Notes under the pieces: generated by a model
Told to the model about the DNA's origin: nothing
Database searches by the model: none
The model's input: the letters and a program-made list of their open reading frames with translations, nothing else
Program-made: the position numbers and the translations under genes
In this document: positions 51,366-59,885 of the stretch, in pieces
How positions within the stretch are numbered: position 1 is the first letter of the stretch
How the letters are laid out: each line of letters begins with the position of its first letter
DNA from: an uncultured Chloroflexota bacterium
GTDB lineage: Bacteria; Chloroflexota; Chloroflexia; Thermomicrobiales; UBA6265
Direction: 5' to 3'
NCBI GenBank assembly: GCA_937901745.1
Contig: CALGSZ010000105.1
Span: forward strand, 212,191 to 276,190
DNA length: 64,000 nucleotides

Positions 51366-52217
51366 TTAGCCCTTCGTCGCGCCCGCGGTGAGCCCGGCCA
51401 CATAGTGGTCGACGAAGAAGGAATAGGCAACGGCGACCGGGACCGAGCCCAAGATGCCCGCTGCCATCAGCGAGCCCCAGAAGTAGACATCCGCACGGAT
51501 CAGGTCGCTGACCGTCCCGACCGGAATCGTCTTCATCTCGCCGGAGCCCATGAAGACGAGGGCGTAGAGGAACTCGTTCCAGCCGAGGGTGAAGCAGAAG
51601 ATGCCGGCTGAAAGGAGGCCGGGCAGCGCCAGCGGCATCACGATCTGCCACATCGCTTGAATGCGGCTCGCCCCGTCCACCAGCGCCGCGTCTTCCAGCT
51701 CCCGGGAGATGGTGCGGAAGTAGCCCATCAGGAGCCAGCTGGCGAACGGAATCAGGAACGTCGGGTAGGTCAGGATCAGCGCCCAGTAGCGGTTATAAAG
51801 CTGGAACCGCGAGATCACCTCGGCCAGCGGGATGAAGAGCAGCGTCGGCGGGACGAGATAGGCAAGAAAAACGGCGGCGCCGAGGAAGGTGCCGCCGCGG
51901 AAGCGGTATCGCCCAAGGGCGTACCCAATCAGAATGCTGCAGGCGAGGGACAGGATGGTCGCGCCGACCGTGACGACCATCGTGTTCTTCGTCCAGGTCC
52001 AGAAATCGGTCTCCTCAAAGAGATACCGGTAGTGATCGAGGGTCACGCTGTAGAGCAAGAACGGATTCAGGTCCGTTTCGAAGAGATCCGTGTTCGGCTT
52101 CAGCGAGACCACCAGCATCCAGTAGAACGGGAAGAGCAGGAAGACGGCGAAGAGCGCAAGCGGCACGTAGAACTGCCAGATGCGCGACCAGAGCCGGTTC
52201 TCGCCCACGATGTTCAT
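51366..52217 (-). CDS. Sugar ABC transporter permease (MalG/carbohydrate family)
   Basis: 283 residues, six TM helices. Typical features: 'FPFYWMLVVSLKPNTDLF', 'YALGRYRFRGGTFLG' (conserved A-x-x-R-F-x-G-R-type loop), and the EAA loop 'ISRELEDAALVDGASRIQAMWQIVMPLALPGLLSAGIFCFTLGWNEFLYALVF'. ATG 52217 after GAGGTGATCC. Third gene of the importer with the permease at 52290 and the binding protein at 53368; the ATPase is probably shared and encoded elsewhere. Confidence 0.93.
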   Translation of the reverse strand: MNIVGENRLWSRIWQFYVPLALFAVFLLFPFYWMLVVSLKPNTDLFETDLNPFLLYSVTLDHYRYLFEETDFWTWTKNTMVVTVGATILSLACSILIGYALGRYRFRGGTFLGAAVFLAYLVPPTLLFIPLAEVISRFQLYNRYWALILTYPTFLIPFASWLLMGYFRTISRELEDAALVDGASRIQAMWQIVMPLALPGLLSAGIFCFTLGWNEFLYALVFMGSGEMKTIPVGTVSDLIRADVYFWGSLMAAGILGSVPVAVAYSFFVDHYVAGLTAGATKG

Positions 52218-52289
52218 GGATCACCTCTCATCTGTCGCCATTCGCCCGTTCACTGAACGCCGCGCCGGCAGTACGCAGCCTGCCCGCCG

Positions 52290-53222
52290 TTAGTCCTCGC
52301 GGCGGACGTAGCGCAGGAGCAAGATGGCGCCGAGCGCAAGGGCGGGGAACATGTAGAGCGAGATCGCCGCCGCTTGTCCGAGATCGGTTGCGCCCATACC
52401 GATCTGGTAGGCGTAGGTGCCGAAGACGTGCGTCGTATTGGCCGGTCCGCCCTTTGTCAGGACGTAGACGAGCTGGAAGTCTGAGATCGTCCAGATGATC
52501 GAGAAGAGCGTCGCGATCAGGATGATCGAGCGGATGACCGGCAACGTCACCGAGAAGAAGCGCTGGACCTTCGACGCTCCGTCGAGGGCGGCCGCCTCGT
52601 GCAGCTCATTCGGAACGGCCTGCAGCCCGGCGAGGATCGTGATCGCGAAGAACGGAATGCCGCGCCAGATATTCGCGATGCAGAGAGAGATTCGGGCGTT
52701 CCAGGCGCTACCGAGGAAGTTGATGTTCTGGTCTATCACGCCCAAGTCCTTCAGCACCCAGGAGATTGGGCTGAGAACGCCGTTGAAGAGCATCAGCCAC
52801 GCGAGGCTGCTGAGCGCGGTCGGGACGATCCACGGCAAGAGCAAGCCAGCGCGCACGGCCCGGCTCAAGCGGAACGGCCGATTCAACAGCAGCGCCAAGG
52901 CCAGACCGAGCAGCAATTTGAACGGCACGGTCCCGATGCCGTAGATCGCCGTGTTCCGCACGGTCTGCTGGAAGACGGAGTCGTTCCACAGGATGCGGTA
53001 GTTCTCCAGGCCGATGAAATTGGCCCCGGGCCAACCGAGCATCCGGTCCGTCATCGAGAGATAGATCCCGAGGAAGAAGGGATAGGCCATGAAGAGGAGG
53101 AGGATGGACCATCCCGGGATCATGTACAGGTAGGCGAGGGTGCTCTCGCGCTGGATGAAAGTCGTCCGACGCCGGGGGGTCCGCAGTGCCTCGGCGGCGA
53201 CTGGAGTTCGGACTAGAGCCAT
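52290..53222 (-). CDS. Sugar ABC transporter permease (MalF/carbohydrate family)
   Basis: 310 residues. A basic N-terminus, then 'LAYLYMIPGWSILLLFMAYPFFLGIYLSMTDRMLGWPGANFIGLENYRIL' (the characteristic first loop), and the EAA loop 'VPNELHEAAALDGASKVQRFFSVTLPVIRSIILIATLFSIIWTISDFQLVYVLTKGGP'. Partner of MalG-like gene downstream (72-bp gap) and of the binding protein upstream. Confidence 0.93.
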   Translation of the reverse strand: MALVRTPVAAEALRTPRRRTTFIQRESTLAYLYMIPGWSILLLFMAYPFFLGIYLSMTDRMLGWPGANFIGLENYRILWNDSVFQQTVRNTAIYGIGTVPFKLLLGLALALLLNRPFRLSRAVRAGLLLPWIVPTALSSLAWLMLFNGVLSPISWVLKDLGVIDQNINFLGSAWNARISLCIANIWRGIPFFAITILAGLQAVPNELHEAAALDGASKVQRFFSVTLPVIRSIILIATLFSIIWTISDFQLVYVLTKGGPANTTHVFGTYAYQIGMGATDLGQAAAISLYMFPALALGAILLLRYVRRED

Positions 53223-53367
53223 GCGATTTCCCCGTCACTCGTGGCGCGCCCCGCGAGCCGATCGGCCTGGCCCGAGGATGCGGCGCCGGGTCGGGCGCGA
53301 CTCCCGCTCATCCCGCTGAGGGGATAACGGGAGCCGCGCCACAATGCGGCCTGCGTCCAGCTATCGG

Positions 53368-54750
53368 TTAGCGGCCGTAGATCCGCTCGAGCCGATCGGC
53401 GCCCCATTTGATCGCGGCTTCAGCATCTCCATCCTGAACCGCGCGGGCGAAGGTATCGACGATGATGTACTCCGCGAAGACGCGCGCCGCGTTCTGGTTC
53501 GCCGGTCCGGCATAGCCCTTGTTGCGGGCATAGGTAGCCACCTCGGCGTACGGCGCCAGCTTCGGGTCTTCCGTGTAGACAGGCAGCTCGATGAACTTCG
53601 GCGTCGGCGGGATGATGTAGCCCTCGTACACCTCGAGCCACGCCTGGTACTGCTCCTCCGAAGCCCACCACTCCAGGAAGGCCTTCGCGCCCTCGACATT
53701 GCCGGAGTAGCTCATGATGCCGAGCGACCGGCTTCCCAGGTTGTTGAACCGGCCGGCCGGTCCAGCGGGATAGCCCGCGTGGCTCATGTCCTCGGCGATC
53801 TCGGGCTTGCCGCCTTCCTCCTCCGGTTTGAGCGCGGCGAGGTAGATGCTGTTCCCGTTCAGCGTCGCCGAGATCTGGTCAGAGAGGAAGGCGCTGTTGT
53901 TGACGCTATCGTCCCAGGAGAGACCGGTCTCGTCGAAGGCGTCCTTCCACGCCTGGATGAAGATCTTCATCCCCTCGACGAACTCGGGCTGGTTGAACAT
54001 GACGGTCTTGCCGTCCTCGGCCACTTCCATCGCGCCGTAGGCCCACATGTAGGGATACACGAAGGACGGCGGATCGCCGGGGCTGTGGCCGAGCGCCTGA
54101 CCGAGCGGCTTGCCCATTGCCTTCAGCTTCTTACCGACCTCGAACAGCTCTTCCCACGTCTGCGGGAATTCTTCCGCGCCGGCTTCCTGGAAATAGCTGA
54201 TGCGATAGGCGAACGCAGAGGTCGAATTGCCAGTCGGGATGCTATACCACTCGCCGTCAACGGCAGCGGTCTTGACCACCCAGTCGAAGTAGCCGCCCTG
54301 CGCCTCGCCGAGCTTGTTCGCGAGATCGTTGACCTCGACCATCGACTGGTAGTAGAGGTACGGCCACGTGTCCCACAGCTCGACGATGTCCGGCCCGGAC
54401 TTGGCCTGTACCGCCGCACCGATCTTCGGCTGGAGGTCTGGCCAGTTGACGAAGTCCAGCGTCATCTCGACGTTGTTTTCCTGGCCCCACTGCTGAGCCT
54501 GCTGGACGAAGAAGTCTTGCGCGGCCGGGACGAAGTAGGTCGCGGCCAGGATGGTCAGCTTCGTTCCCTGGAGGACTGCCGGAGCGCGTCCGAAACGCGG
54601 CCCGGGCGCCGCGATGGCGGAGCGGTCAAGCGCCGCGGTGACGGCCGGAACGGATAGTCCGAGCGCAACAGCTCGCCGCAATACCTGGCGCCGGGAATAG
54701 CGAAGCCGCGTCGCCTCCTGTAGCAGACGAGAGATCCGTTCGTCGGTCAT
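53368..54750 (-). CDS. Sugar ABC transporter substrate-binding protein, Tat-exported
   Basis: 460 residues of the MalE/SBP_bac_1 class. The N-terminus has a twin-arginine motif, YSRRQVLRRAVALGLS, and a signal ending AIAAP. The mature protein shows the usual two-lobe pattern: 'LTILAATYFVPAAQDFFVQQAQQWGQENNVEMTLDFVNWPDLQPKIGAAVQAKSGPDIVEL', the strand 'GEWYSIPTGNSTSAFAYRISYFQEAG' and the loop 'WTPY/EEQYQAWLEVYEGYIIPPTPKF'. It captures a carbohydrate for the two permeases downstream. ATG 54750 after GGGAGG. Confidence 0.93.
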   Translation of the reverse strand: MTDERISRLLQEATRLRYSRRQVLRRAVALGLSVPAVTAALDRSAIAAPGPRFGRAPAVLQGTKLTILAATYFVPAAQDFFVQQAQQWGQENNVEMTLDFVNWPDLQPKIGAAVQAKSGPDIVELWDTWPYLYYQSMVEVNDLANKLGEAQGGYFDWVVKTAAVDGEWYSIPTGNSTSAFAYRISYFQEAGAEEFPQTWEELFEVGKKLKAMGKPLGQALGHSPGDPPSFVYPYMWAYGAMEVAEDGKTVMFNQPEFVEGMKIFIQAWKDAFDETGLSWDDSVNNSAFLSDQISATLNGNSIYLAALKPEEEGGKPEIAEDMSHAGYPAGPAGRFNNLGSRSLGIMSYSGNVEGAKAFLEWWASEEQYQAWLEVYEGYIIPPTPKFIELPVYTEDPKLAPYAEVATYARNKGYAGPANQNAARVFAEYIIVDTFARAVQDGDAEAAIKWGADRLERIYGR

Positions 54751-54906
54751 CTGACATGCCTCCCTGCCGCACCTAAGGACTCTCCAGCGAGTCCCCGAAC
54801 AACACGGCGCCGCAACGGTCCGAGCAAAGGAGATACTCAGGATCCACTCACCCCAGGCTGTGGACGCATTCCTCCTCTACGTTGACAACAGTTGCGGCTG
54901 GCTCCA

Positions 54907-54936
54907 ATTGTACGCACGTGGTGCATGGTTGCACAA
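54907..54936 (-). promoter_or_regulatory. Promoter of the sugar ABC operon
   Basis: On the minus strand TTGTGC (plus 54931-54936), 18-bp spacer, TACAAT (plus 54907-54912), giving a ~150-nt leader before ATG 54750. A GCAC-GTG-GTGC palindrome (54914-54924) lies in the spacer and could be an operator. The remaining 359-bp gap (54751-55109) shows no gene; TTGACA at 54882 faces right without a good -10. Confidence 0.45.
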
Positions 54937-55109
54937 TTCGGTCTAGCGGCAAATTGCCTCGCGCCCAAATTGAGCACCCGCCGGAGGCCCCGCGCTGCCG
55001 CTCCCGCCAAGCTGTGGTACCGTGCACATCTGCGTTTGCCTGCCCATTGGCGGCGTAAACGCAGCGAATACGCGCCTATTGGACCGAGAAACGAGGAGGA
55101 GCAGACGGG

Positions 55110-56267
55110 ATGTACGATGCGAACGGATCACGCCATCCCCTCCGCGCGCTGATCGGCCTGACGATCATGGCGCTGCTCGGCGCGCTCCTCACCGCCCGCG
55201 GCGCTCCTGTCGCCGTTCGCGCGCAGGAAGCAACGCCGGAGTCACCTGCGCCGTCCGCGGATCTCCCCCCGACGCGCGAGCAGGTGATTGCCCAGGGGCT
55301 GGCGATCTTCGATACGGAGCCGGCGATTTGGCGCGTCACCGAGATCGAGCCGCCGTCCGAAGAGGATGCCGCCTCGTTCGTTGGAGACGTCTCCTTCACG
55401 CTGCAGATCTCCGGCGCGACCGTGATCCGGAACGACGTCACCCTCAAGCGCGCGCGGTTGGAGCCCGGTGAGGCGTACTTCATGTCGGCTGGCGATCCCT
55501 ACACCCGGTACGCCGTCACCGACAATAGCGTCATCTGGATCATTGATTACCTACCGCCGGACGCCGACGAGATCGAGGGCGGCACCGTCGTCTTCGAGAC
55601 CGAGCCGATCGAGCGATTCCCACCGGGCACGCGCGATATGGAGCTGATCCGGAATGTCCTGCTGCCCGGTGAGGCGGCGCCGTATCCGTCGCACCAGCGA
55701 GAGTCCATCATCCTCGTGACGGAGGGGACTGTCGACGTCGGCGGCACTCAGCTCAACGCTGGCCAAGGCCTGATGGTCCTCGAGCGCCCGGTGATCACGA
55801 ACGCGGGCGATGGACCGGCGTCGTACGTTGTGGTCGCCATCGGCGCGCGTGTCCTCAACCCCGGCGAGCGGACGAGCAGCGGGGATGAGGACGAGGAAGA
55901 AGCGACGCCGACTCCCGAGCCGGAGGCGTCCCCGGCCGCCGCATCGCCGACGCCTACGCCAGAGCTGGTGCCCAACGCGGACGAGGATGGCGATGGCCTG
56001 ACGAACGCGGACGAGCAGCAGCGCGGGACCGATCCGTTCGAGGCTGACACCGATGGCGACGGCTTGGACGACGGAGCCGAGGTCAACGAGCACCAGACCG
56101 ATCCAACCAACGCCGATACCGACGGGGATGGTCTCGAAGACGGCGCGGAGGTCAACTCGGCCGGAACGGACCCCAACAACCCAGACACGGACGGCGATGG
56201 CACCAGCGACGGTGACGAGGCGCTCGTCTTCGGCACCGATCCGACCGACCCGAACGACCGCCCGTAG
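55110..56267 (+). CDS. Secreted cupin protein with C-terminal thrombospondin type-3-like Ca repeats
   Basis: 385 residues. Signal peptide (about 12-38, ending VRAQ). Two cupin-like halves follow: 'VTLKRARLEPGEAYFMSAGDPYTRYAVTDNSVIWIIDYLPP' and 'LIRNVLLPGEAAPYPSHQRESIILVTEGTVDVGGTQLNAGQGLMVLERP', the latter with the H-x(4)-E-type metal loop. A Pro/Thr linker leads to at least four D-x-D-x-D-G repeats (DEDGDG, DTDGDG, DTDGDG, DTDGDG), which bind Ca2+ in type-3 repeats. No anchor motif. ATG 55110 after GGAGGAG. Function unknown; possibly a stable extracellular metal-binding protein. Confidence 0.82.
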   Translation: MYDANGSRHPLRALIGLTIMALLGALLTARGAPVAVRAQEATPESPAPSADLPPTREQVIAQGLAIFDTEPAIWRVTEIEPPSEEDAASFVGDVSFTLQISGATVIRNDVTLKRARLEPGEAYFMSAGDPYTRYAVTDNSVIWIIDYLPPDADEIEGGTVVFETEPIERFPPGTRDMELIRNVLLPGEAAPYPSHQRESIILVTEGTVDVGGTQLNAGQGLMVLERPVITNAGDGPASYVVVAIGARVLNPGERTSSGDEDEEEATPTPEPEASPAAASPTPTPELVPNADEDGDGLTNADEQQRGTDPFEADTDGDGLDDGAEVNEHQTDPTNADTDGDGLEDGAEVNSAGTDPNNPDTDGDGTSDGDEALVFGTDPTDPNDRP

Positions 56268-56289
56268 CCGTTAGCTCATCGGCTAAATT

Positions 56290-56331
56290 AGCGCTCCCCA
56301 TGAGCGTGGCGACATGCGCGTGGGGAGCGCT
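56290..56331. terminator. Bidirectional terminator hairpin
   Basis: AGCGCTCCCCA (56290-56300) pairs perfectly with TGGGGAGCGCT (56321-56331), 20-nt loop, between the convergent cupin and livF-like genes. Confidence 0.65.
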
Positions 56332-56344
56332 GACGCGTCTGGCG

Positions 56345-57130
56345 CTATGAATTGGCGCTCCGCGATGCGGCGTCGTACGCGCCCGGATTCCGCAAGGCAG
56401 GGTCACTGCCCGGCGTGCCAGCCGTCGCGAGCATCATCTGGCCGAGCTCATCAACGCTGGGAATGTGAGCCTTCTCGAAGAGGTGGAGGATCTGGCCGCG
56501 ATCCATGACCGCGATGCGATCAGCGACCGCATGGGCAAATGCCAGGTTCTGCTCCACCAGCAGCACCCCAATGCCGTGCTCGCGCAGGCGCTGGACGACC
56601 TCCCGCACGGTCTCTACCAACAGCGGCGCGAGTCCCTCGGTCGGCTCATCCATCAGCAACAACGAGGGATTGCCAGTGAGCGCGCGAGCGATCGCCAGCA
56701 TCGACTGCTCGCCTCCGGAGAGCGTCCGCGCAAGCGAGGCACGACGTTCCCGTAAACGCGGGAAGATGTCGTAAAGACGCTCGGCGGTGAATGATCCCTG
56801 GGAGCTCGGCGGCACCAAGAGCAGGTGCTCTTCCACGGTCAGGGAGCGGAAGATGCGCCGCCCCTGCGGCACAAGCGCGAGCCCGAGCGACCGCCGGTCG
56901 TGTGGCGGGCGGTGCGTCAACTCGACGCTCCCATACCGGATCGTGCCGGAAGAGATCGGTACCAGGCCCATGATGGCGCCCATCAGGGTCGTCTTGCCGA
57001 CGCCGTTGCGCCCGACGATGGCGGTGACCATGCCGGGCAGGGCCGTCAACGTGACGCCCTGGAGGACATGGCTCAGCCCGTAATGGGCATGAACGCCCTC
57101 GATCTCGAGTGGCTGCCCGTCACCCGCCAA
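56345..57130 (-). CDS. livF: Branched-chain amino-acid-type ABC transporter ATP-binding protein (LivF)
   Basis: 261-residue ATPase. Walker A GRNGVGKTTL, Q-loop 'LALVPQGRRIFRSLTVEEHL', signature LSGGEQ, Walker B 'LLLMDEPTEGL' and switch His in the following loop. The start is TTG 57130, because AAGGAGG lies 6 nt before it and it overlaps the livG end by 11 bases. Downstream-most gene of the eight-gene operon; it energises import of the substrate of the binding protein at 59886. Confidence 0.93.
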   Translation of the reverse strand: MAGDGQPLEIEGVHAHYGLSHVLQGVTLTALPGMVTAIVGRNGVGKTTLMGAIMGLVPISSGTIRYGSVELTHRPPHDRRSLGLALVPQGRRIFRSLTVEEHLLLVPPSSQGSFTAERLYDIFPRLRERRASLARTLSGGEQSMLAIARALTGNPSLLLMDEPTEGLAPLLVETVREVVQRLREHGIGVLLVEQNLAFAHAVADRIAVMDRGQILHLFEKAHIPSVDELGQMMLATAGTPGSDPALRNPGAYDAASRSANS

Positions 57131-57860
57131 GGTAGACCTCCTTGACGATCGGATCTTCACGTACGAACCGCGCGGGACCGTCGGCAATCCTCTCGCCGTG
57201 AGCAAGCACGGTCAGGTGCTCGGCCAAGTCGAAGACGACGCCGAGATCGTGCTCGATGAGGACGATGGTCAGGTCGGCGGGCAACCGCTGGATCAGCGAG
57301 ACCACCGTCCGCGTCTCCGCCGCGGACAGGCCCGCCGTCGGCTCATCCAGCAGCAGCACGCGCGGGTTCGTGGCGAGCGCGACCGCGATCTCGAGTTGCC
57401 GCTGCTCGCCATAGCCGAGCGAAACGACCGGACGGTCGGCGAGATGGCTGAGACCGAGATCCGTCAACAACCGGTCCGCTCGCTCCGCCACCTCACGATC
57501 GGCCGCCGGTCGCCAGGCGCCGCGGTGGCGACGGAGAGCGGGCAGGGCCGCGAGCACGACGTTCTCCCGCGCGGTGAGCGACGGAAAAAGGGACGTGATC
57601 TGAAAGGTTCGCGCCAGGCCGAGACTCACTCTGGCATGGGGAGCGAGCCGCGTAATCTCTCGCCCGGCCAGCAAGACTCTCCCGCTTTGCGGCATGATCA
57701 TCCCGGTGATCGCATTGAAGAGCGTCGTCTTGCCGGATCCATTCGGCCCGAGGATGCCGTGACGACTGCCGGCCCGGACGGTGAGGCTGACATCAGCCAA
57801 CGCGACGATGCCGCCAAAGCGGACGGTCAAGTTGTCGACGGTCAGCGCGGACTCGGTCAT
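57120..57860 (-). CDS. livG: Branched-chain amino-acid-type ABC transporter ATP-binding protein (LivG)
   Basis: 246 residues. Walker A GPNGSGKTTL, 'ARTFQITSLFPSLTARENVVLAALPALRRHRGAWRP' (the LivG helical insert), 'VVSLGYGEQRQLEIAVALATNPRVLLLDEPTAGLSAAET' with signature and Walker B, and 'IVLIEHDLGVVFDLAEHLTVLAHGERIADG'. Start ATG 57860 overlaps the livM stop (ATGA), so it is translationally coupled to livM. Confidence 0.93.
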   Translation of the reverse strand: MTESALTVDNLTVRFGGIVALADVSLTVRAGSRHGILGPNGSGKTTLFNAITGMIMPQSGRVLLAGREITRLAPHARVSLGLARTFQITSLFPSLTARENVVLAALPALRRHRGAWRPAADREVAERADRLLTDLGLSHLADRPVVSLGYGEQRQLEIAVALATNPRVLLLDEPTAGLSAAETRTVVSLIQRLPADLTIVLIEHDLGVVFDLAEHLTVLAHGERIADGPARFVREDPIVKEVYLGG

Positions 57861-58831
57861 GGCGCGGATTCCAAGGCAGCCTGGCGGCGCGGCCGGCGCC
57901 ACCGGCGTCGTAGCACACCGCCAATCGAGGCGATTCCGCCGGGCAAGACGAGCACGGCGATCACATACAGCGCGCCGAGCACCATCGGCCAGCGCTGGGT
58001 TTCGCCGGTCAGGTAGGTCCGCACGATGTGAAGCGCGCCGCCGGCGGCAAACGGCCCCCACAGTGATCCGGCTCCGCCGATCACGACCGAGAGGAGCAAT
58101 TGCGCGGAGAGACGCCAATCGAGCGAGCCGGGCCCGACGAAGCCATTGAAGAAGGCACTCAGCGCGCCATAGACGGCCCCAGCCGCGGCCGCGACCACGA
58201 ACGCGACCACTCTTCGGGCGGCGACGTTATAGCCGAGCGCTAGCATGCGCCGGTCGTTGTCCCGGATGCCCTGCAGGCTCAATCCCACGGGACTCGCCGC
58301 AAGCCGGGCGATCGCCAGCGTCAGGATCGTCGCCACCAGGAGCGTGAAGAGATAGAAGCCGTCCGGCGAATCGAGATCCCAGAAGTCGAGGCCGAGCGAC
58401 GGCCGGCGGATGCCGGGCAGGCCGTTCTCGCCGCCGGTAAACTCGCCGCCGCGCGTCGCCAAACCCCAGCAAACCTGCCCGAAGGCGAGCATGACCGTGA
58501 GGAACGTCAGCCCACGCGCGCGAACCGCGAGCGGCGCGAAGGCGAGGGCAATGGCGATTGTCGCGAGGATGCCGAAAGCGGCGGCGAGCCAGGGGTTCCA
58601 GGACCAGCGCGTCACCCCAAGCGCCACGCCGTAGCCGGCAAGCCCGAAGAACGCTCCGTGCCCAAGCGACGGCATCCCCGTCCGCCCGACGAGAATATCG
58701 AGCCCGAGCGCCGCGCCGCCGAAGATGATCGCCTGCGTCAAGAGATTGGTCCAATAGACGCCGAAGAGGAGCGGCGCGCAGGCAAGAATCGCCGCCCCCA
58801 GCAAGACGATGAGCTCTCCGCGCCCGCGCAT
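57857..58831 (-). CDS. livM: Branched-chain amino-acid-type ABC transporter permease (LivM)
   Basis: 324 residues, about ten TM helices. 'GLDILVGRTGMPSLGHGAFFGLAGYGVALGV' is the LivM signature (G-x-x-S-L-G-H/Q-A), and 'LQGIRDNDRRMLALGYNVAARRVVAFVVAAAAGAVYGALSAFFNGFVGPG' the EAA-like coupling region. A long Arg-rich cytoplasmic end (RRRWRRPRRQ) closes it. ATG 58831; the livH stop is 9 bp upstream. Confidence 0.93.
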   Translation of the reverse strand: MRGRGELIVLLGAAILACAPLLFGVYWTNLLTQAIIFGGAALGLDILVGRTGMPSLGHGAFFGLAGYGVALGVTRWSWNPWLAAAFGILATIAIALAFAPLAVRARGLTFLTVMLAFGQVCWGLATRGGEFTGGENGLPGIRRPSLGLDFWDLDSPDGFYLFTLLVATILTLAIARLAASPVGLSLQGIRDNDRRMLALGYNVAARRVVAFVVAAAAGAVYGALSAFFNGFVGPGSLDWRLSAQLLLSVVIGGAGSLWGPFAAGGALHIVRTYLTGETQRWPMVLGALYVIAVLVLPGGIASIGGVLRRRWRRPRRQAALESAP

Positions 58832-58840
58832 CGGTCCCCC

Positions 58841-59701
58841 TCACTCCAAGGCACGGCCGAAGAGACCGGTCGGCCGCAACAGGAGGATGAGAATCACCGG
58901 GGCGAAAATCGTGAAGTAGCTCAGCTCCGGGAACTTCGCCTTGGCGAAGGCATCGAGCAGCCCGACTGCCATGCTCCCGACGAAGGCGCCGGTCAGACTC
59001 CCGATCCCGCCGACCACCACCACCACGACCGCGAGGAGCAGGACGTCGAACTCGAGGCCGATCGAGAGGCCGAGAACCGGCGCGCCGAGGACACCAGTCG
59101 CGCCCGCCAACGCGGCGCCGGTGGTGAAGACGATCGCAAAGACGCGGTCGACGCGGATACCCATCGCGGTGGCGATGGCGCGATCATCGACGCAGGCGCG
59201 GACGATCGCGCCGAGGCGTGACCGCTCCCATAAGAGCCAGAGGAGAACTCCTGCCAGCCCCGCGAGGACGATCAGGAAGAGGCGGTAGACCGGATAGTAG
59301 ACGCCGAAGACTTCGCGCGATCGCTGCAGCGCCTCCGGCGGCCGAATGCGCTGCGGCTCCCCCCCCCAGATCCACAGAATCGCGTTTCCCAGAATGAAGG
59401 CGATGCCGAGCGTCAGCAGCACCTGATTGAAGGGCGAGCGGAGCAGCGTCCGCGTGAATGCCTGCTGAATTGCCAGCCCGAGCAGCCCGGCCGCGACCGC
59501 CCCGGCTAGCAAGGCCAGGAGAAAGCTTCCGGTCTCTTCCCGCACGGTCAATCCGACATAACCACCGAAGAGGAAGAGGGCGCCATGAGCAAGGTTCAAA
59601 ATCCGCATCAACCCGAATACGACGGTCAGCCCACTCGCGACGAAGAAGAGGAGCGCCCCTGTCGTCAAGCCATTCAACGTCTGAAAGATCCAGAATCGCA
59701 C
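58841..59701 (-). CDS. livH: Branched-chain amino-acid-type ABC transporter permease (LivH)
   Basis: 286 residues, about eight TM helices. 'LNGLTTGALLFFVASGLTVVFGLMRILNLAHGALFLFGGYVGLTV' is the typical LivH opening; 'GAIVRACVDDRAIATAMGIRVDRVFAIVFTTGAALAGATGVLGAPVLGLSIGLEFDVLLLAVVVVVVGGIGSLTGAFVGSMAVGLLD' is the coupling region. Start GTG 59701. It is separated from the binding-protein gene by 184 bp of hairpins (see 59702-59878), the usual place for differential expression. Confidence 0.92.
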   Translation of the reverse strand: MRFWIFQTLNGLTTGALLFFVASGLTVVFGLMRILNLAHGALFLFGGYVGLTVREETGSFLLALLAGAVAAGLLGLAIQQAFTRTLLRSPFNQVLLTLGIAFILGNAILWIWGGEPQRIRPPEALQRSREVFGVYYPVYRLFLIVLAGLAGVLLWLLWERSRLGAIVRACVDDRAIATAMGIRVDRVFAIVFTTGAALAGATGVLGAPVLGLSIGLEFDVLLLAVVVVVVGGIGSLTGAFVGSMAVGLLDAFAKAKFPELSYFTIFAPVILILLLRPTGLFGRALE

Positions 59702-59762
59702 CCTGACCCCCGGCCCTCATCCCACACTTCTCCCCTGCCATAGTGGGTGGGGAGAGGTTGGG
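59702..59762. repeat. Intergenic repeat of the same style as 1697-1837
   Basis: On the minus strand this reads CTCTCCCC...GGGGAGAAGTGTGGGATGAGGGCCGGGGGTCAGGG, matching the pattern and end motif of the element at 1802-1837. The plus-strand core is ACTTCTCCCC (59726-59735) / GGGGAGAGGT (59749-59758), a stem with one wobble. Confidence 0.5.
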
Positions 59763-59794
59763 AGAGCTGCTGTCTAGGTCGAAGCGTTGTCGTC

Positions 59795-59878
59795 GCCCGG
59801 CTCGGCGCGCCGGTCGCCGAGCCGGGCGCGAGCGTGGGTGAGAGGGTCGCCGCCCAGGGAAGCGGCACGGCGACCCTC
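59795..59878 (-). terminator. Two strong hairpins between the binding protein and livH genes
   Basis: Reading the minus strand from the binding-protein stop: first GAGGGTCGCCG (59842-59852)/CGGCGACCCTC (59868-59878), 11 bp, then GCCCGGCTCGGCG (59795-59807)/CGCCGAGCCGGGC (59815-59827), 13 bp perfect. No T-run. They likely stabilise the binding-protein mRNA and reduce read-through to the permeases. Confidence 0.6.
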
Positions 59879-59885
59879 ACCGCCC

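Noticed and set aside
53344..54657. Long plus-strand open frame (437 codons) opposite the sugar-binding protein
   Set aside because: Antisense shadow: the minus-strand protein has a Tat signal and full family pattern.
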